From assembly GCA_012515495.1 (NCBI GenBank), contig JAAYYH010000223.1:1-8430 (forward strand): DNA of 8,430 nt, in the 5' to 3' direction. This DNA is from Coriobacteriaceae bacterium. Lineage in GTDB: Bacteria; Actinomycetota; Coriobacteriia; Coriobacteriales; UBA8131. Positions within the stretch are counted from its first letter, which is position 1, and every line of letters begins with the position of its first letter. Positions 6,205 through 8,430 of this stretch are shown here, one piece after another. Made by a program: the position numbers and the translations under genes. A model generated the notes under the pieces. That model searched no databases, was not told the origin of the DNA, and saw only the letters and a list, made by a program, of their open reading frames with translations.

Positions 6205-7222
6205 TGTGGCCTCCTCCCGTTGTTGAAAGTTCGCTGAAGCGATTCAATTGTGCCAACGCAACCCCGGAATCGATGATCTCCTCGGCCAGCTCCGCTGCTG
6301 CAGTCAGTGATAGCTGCGGTCGAGCAACATAGATGGCCGCCGCAGAGTTCATGATCACGGCGTCACGTCTTGGCCCCGTAACGCCTTCGAGTATTGCTTT
6401 GGTTATCGCTGCGTTCTCTGCAGGTGTTCCACCTGTCAGTTCGGATTTGTCACAACGTTTGAAGCCAAAATCCTCTGGCCGGATGTCGTAGGATTTGAAG
6501 CGTCCGTTGCGCACCTCGCAAACGCTTGTGGCCGCGCTGGCGGAAATCTCATCCAATCCATCCTGACCAAACACCACAAGCGCATCGGTGACTCCCAGAT
6601 TCGAGAGTACTTGCGCCAACGGTTCAACCAGGTCCTCCTCATAGACACCCAGTAGCTCTCGATTGGCACCGGCGGGGTTCACCAGCGGACCCAGTATGTT
6701 GAATATCGTGCGCACTTTTAACTCTCGGCGAACCGGAGCTACGTACTTCATCGCGATATGATAGTTCTGCGCGAAGAGGAAGCACAGGCCGATGCGCTTA
6801 AGTAGATCCAGACTGGTTTCTGGTGAAGCTGTGATATCAACACCGAGCGCTTCGAGCACATCAGCTGCCCCGCAACGAGAAGAGGCTGCACGATTACCGT
6901 GCTTGGCTACCGGTATCCCTGCTGCGCTGACGACGATTGCCGAAGTGGTGGAGATATTGAAACTGTGCGCATTGTCGCCGCCGGTACCAACTATCTCCAA
7001 TACATCCATGTCGTGGAGCAGGCGCACACAGTGCTTGCGCATGCCTGCCGCTGAACCTGTGATCTCCTCGATAGTCTCTCCCTTGACCGCCATTGCCGTG
7101 AGATAGGCTGCCATCTGGATCTCGCTGGTGTTTCCGCTCATGATCTCATCCATGACACCTTCCGCCATTACATAACCGATATCCTCACGGCGTATCGCTG
7201 TCTGTATCGCTTCTACTATCAT
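6191..7222 (-). CDS. trpD: Anthranilate phosphoribosyltransferase
   Basis: Transfers the phosphoribosyl group of PRPP to anthranilate, the second step of the pathway. The 343 residues match the stand-alone enzyme, with no glutaminase domain fused at the N terminus. The N-terminal helical region includes MDEIMSGNTSEIQMAAYLTAM and KGETIEEITGSAAGMR. The PRPP-binding motif GTGGD (79-83) follows, then FNISTTSA and KHGNRAASSRCGAADVLEALG, which shape the anthranilate and pyrophosphate sites. YVAPVRRELKVRTIFNILGPLVNPA and DGLDEIS, with the metal-binding acidic pair, complete the nucleoside phosphorylase-like fold. The ATG at 7222 overlaps trpG by 4 bases (ATGA), and GAAGGGAG lies 6 bases upstream. 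Confidence 0.98.
   Translation of the reverse strand: MIVEAIQTAIRREDIGYVMAEGVMDEIMSGNTSEIQMAAYLTAMAVKGETIEEITGSAAGMRKHCVRLLHDMDVLEIVGTGGDNAHSFNISTTSAIVVSAAGIPVAKHGNRAASSRCGAADVLEALGVDITASPETSLDLLKRIGLCFLFAQNYHIAMKYVAPVRRELKVRTIFNILGPLVNPAGANRELLGVYEEDLVEPLAQVLSNLGVTDALVVFGQDGLDEISASAATSVCEVRNGRFKSYDIRPEDFGFKRCDKSELTGGTPAENAAITKAILEGVTGPRRDAVIMNSAAAIYVARPQLSLTAAAELAEEIIDSGVALAQLNRFSELSTTGGGHNDTR
6211..6218 (-). promoter_or_regulatory. Ribosome binding site for trpC
   Basis: GGGAGGAG on the minus strand, ending 6 bases before the ATG at 6204 and inside the last codons of trpD. It is the best match to the 16S rRNA tail in the operon and confirms the 14-base overlap start. Confidence 0.8.
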
Positions 7223-7818
7223 TTTTTGCTCCCTTCGTCTGTTCCAATCTTCTTGATAGACAGGAAGTTCTCAATCACTTTCTGTCCTTGGGGTGTAAGT
7301 ATCGACTCGAGGTGGAATTGCACACCGAATACCGGATAAACGCAGTGTTCCACCGCCATCACTTCGTCTTCGCCTGTCATCGCGATGACACGTAGAGGGC
7401 TGATTATCGTTGTTGGATCAGCTGTCAATGAATGATAGCGAGCCGCTTGGATAGTGCGAGGGAGACCCGAGAACAAAAGCGAGTTGGCATCAAGGCGTAC
7501 TTGTGAGGATTTGCCGTGCATCAATCGCTGTGCGTAGGTTATGGTCGCGCCAAAGACCTGGCAGATGCTCTGATGTCCCAGACAAACGCCGAGAATGGGC
7601 AGTTCTTGATAGAAGTGTTGAATGGCAAGTTGGCAGATACCAGCATCCTCAGGCCGTCCGGGACCAGGCGAGAGTATCAGATGTGAAGGTGACAACTGCT
7701 CGATCTGGTCTAGGGTGATGCTGTCGTTCCTTACTACTTCTATTTCCGGATCGATGCTACCTGCTGCCTGATAGAGATTGAATGTAAAACTGTCATAGTT
7801 ATCGATGAGGAGGATCAT
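7219..7818 (-). CDS. trpG: Anthranilate synthase glutamine amidotransferase subunit
   Basis: Class I glutamine amidotransferase that hydrolyses glutamine and passes ammonia to TrpE for anthranilate synthesis. The 199 residues are the full length for the free subunit. It opens with MILLIDNYDSFTFNL, followed by LILSPGPGRPEDAG (oxyanion region), GVCLGHQ with nucleophile Cys79, and the catalytic dyad His169/Glu171. That dyad sits in QFHLES, where the family almost always has FHPES; the codon is CTC at 7311-7309, one base from a proline codon. MHGK and YHSL motifs are intact. The ATG at 7818 overlaps the trpE stop by 4 bases, with AGGTGA 6 bases upstream. In some bacteria one such subunit also serves PabB; nothing here shows whether that holds. 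Confidence 0.97.
   Translation of the reverse strand: MILLIDNYDSFTFNLYQAAGSIDPEIEVVRNDSITLDQIEQLSPSHLILSPGPGRPEDAGICQLAIQHFYQELPILGVCLGHQSICQVFGATITYAQRLMHGKSSQVRLDANSLLFSGLPRTIQAARYHSLTADPTTIISPLRVIAMTGEDEVMAVEHCVYPVFGVQFHLESILTPQGQKVIENFLSIKKIGTDEGSKK
7229..7236 (-). promoter_or_regulatory. Ribosome binding site for trpD
   Basis: GAAGGGAG on the minus strand, 6 bases before the ATG at 7222 and within the 3' end of trpG. A short A-run separates it from the start codon. Confidence 0.7.
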
Positions 7819-8430
7819 AGCTGCTCACCTGCTTTTGATCCTGAAGTCGAGGCGATATCTGATGTCAGCGAATTCGCCAAGGTTAAGGCGTCAAGTACCC
7901 CCTGCATCTTGCTTCGACACTCCTGATACTCATTTTTCGGTATGCTGTCGGCAACGATTCCGGCACCGGATCGTACGAACAGGCGACCGTTCTTCTTGAA
8001 TACCAGACGGATAGCTATACAGGTATCCAGATTGCCATTGAACGCCAGATAACCAACTGCGCCGCCGTAGACTCCGCGTTTGCAGTTTTCAAGTTCGCTG
8101 ATGATCTCGCAGGCGCGGATCTTAGGAGCACCGGAAAGTGTTCCGGCAGGCAGGATAGCGTCGATGACATCAATTGCGCTTTTATCATCTGCCAAGATGC
8201 CTCTTACGGTAGAGCCGATGTGCATGACATGTGAGAAGCGCAGGATGTCAAGGTAACTTTGCACTCTCACGCTGCCAAAGAGGCTCAGCTTGACCACGTC
8301 GTTGCGCCCCAGATCAACCAGCATGTTGTGCTCTGCCAGCTCCTTGGTATCTGATAACAAATCTGCTTCAAGTTTGGCATCTTCATCAGCTGTGGCACCG
8401 CGAGGGCGCGTGCCGGCCAAGGGAAAAGTC
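7815..8430 (-). CDS. trpE: Anthranilate synthase component I, C-terminal part only (5' end beyond the window)
   Basis: Converts chorismate to anthranilate with ammonia supplied by TrpG; first committed step of the pathway. About 204 residues are visible from a protein normally near 500, and they cover the chorismate-binding catalytic half: AGTRPRG, EHNMLVDLGRND, FSHVMH, PAGTLSGAPKIRA, YGGAVGYLAFNG, DTCIAIR and GAGIVADSIPKNEYQE, whose glutamates include expected magnesium ligands. The frame runs out of the window at base 8430. The first start-like codon, TTG at 8420, is an internal leucine of PLAGTRPRG, not a start. The last residues (TSDIASTSGSKAGEQL) form a polar tail. The tryptophan-feedback site and the operon leader lie outside. 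PabB is a close relative, but the position ahead of trpG and trpD makes TrpE the clear choice. Confidence 0.97.
   Translation of the reverse strand, partial: TFPLAGTRPRGATADEDAKLEADLLSDTKELAEHNMLVDLGRNDVVKLSLFGSVRVQSYLDILRFSHVMHIGSTVRGILADDKSAIDVIDAILPAGTLSGAPKIRACEIISELENCKRGVYGGAVGYLAFNGNLDTCIAIRLVFKKNGRLFVRSGAGIVADSIPKNEYQECRSKMQGVLDALTLANSLTSDIASTSGSKAGEQL
7825..7830 (-). promoter_or_regulatory. Ribosome binding site for trpG
   Basis: AGGTGA on the minus strand, ending 6 bases before the ATG at 7818 and inside the last codons of trpE. It supports the ATGA overlap start. Confidence 0.65.

Noticed and set aside
8418..8420. TTG as a start of a 201-residue chorismate-binding protein
   Set aside because: The codons before it continue the conserved TFPLAGTRPRG segment to the window edge, so this is interior TrpE sequence.

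Overview
The window holds two convergent gene blocks. Bases 1-2749 (+ strand) are the downstream end of a surface-polysaccharide or glycoconjugate cluster. Bases 2798-8430 (- strand) are a tryptophan biosynthesis operon in the order trpE-G-D-C-F-B-A, with trpE cut by the right edge. The blocks meet tail to tail across 48 bases.

+ strand block: a family 2 glycosyltransferase cut by the left edge, with a long C-terminal coiled coil and a terminal SWRxTSPLRW motif. It is followed by a small cupin sugar 3,4-ketoisomerase of the FdtA/QdtA type and a DegT/DnrJ/EryC1 PLP-dependent sugar aminotransferase. The last two enzymes normally act in sequence on dTDP-4-keto-6-deoxyglucose: isomerisation to the 3-keto sugar, then transamination to dTDP-Fuc3N or dTDP-Qui3N. 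An N-acyltransferase usually completes such a pathway. It, and the dTDP-glucose genes rmlA and rmlB, are not in the window and may lie to the left.

- strand block: all the steps from chorismate to tryptophan are encoded by separate single-function proteins (no TrpGD or TrpCF fusion): anthranilate synthase (TrpE, TrpG), TrpD, TrpC, TrpF and tryptophan synthase (TrpB, TrpA). Every junction is a stop/start overlap of 1 to 14 bases, and each downstream gene has a purine-rich ribosome binding site inside the gene before it. This points to one translationally coupled transcript. The operon promoter, any attenuator or T-box leader, and the feedback-sensitive N-terminal part of TrpE lie beyond the right edge.

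Organism: base composition looks close to half GC. The Trp protein style (TrpA with IAEGPVIQ, TrpE with a YGGAVGYLAF segment, unfused TrpG/D/C/F) recalls Clostridia-type Firmicutes or Coriobacteriia. This is recognition from memory and of low confidence. No rRNA, tRNA, CRISPR array, insertion sequence, integrase or attachment site was seen. Apart from a few residue-level oddities, the window reads as ordinary metabolic and envelope genes; I found no convincing novel system.
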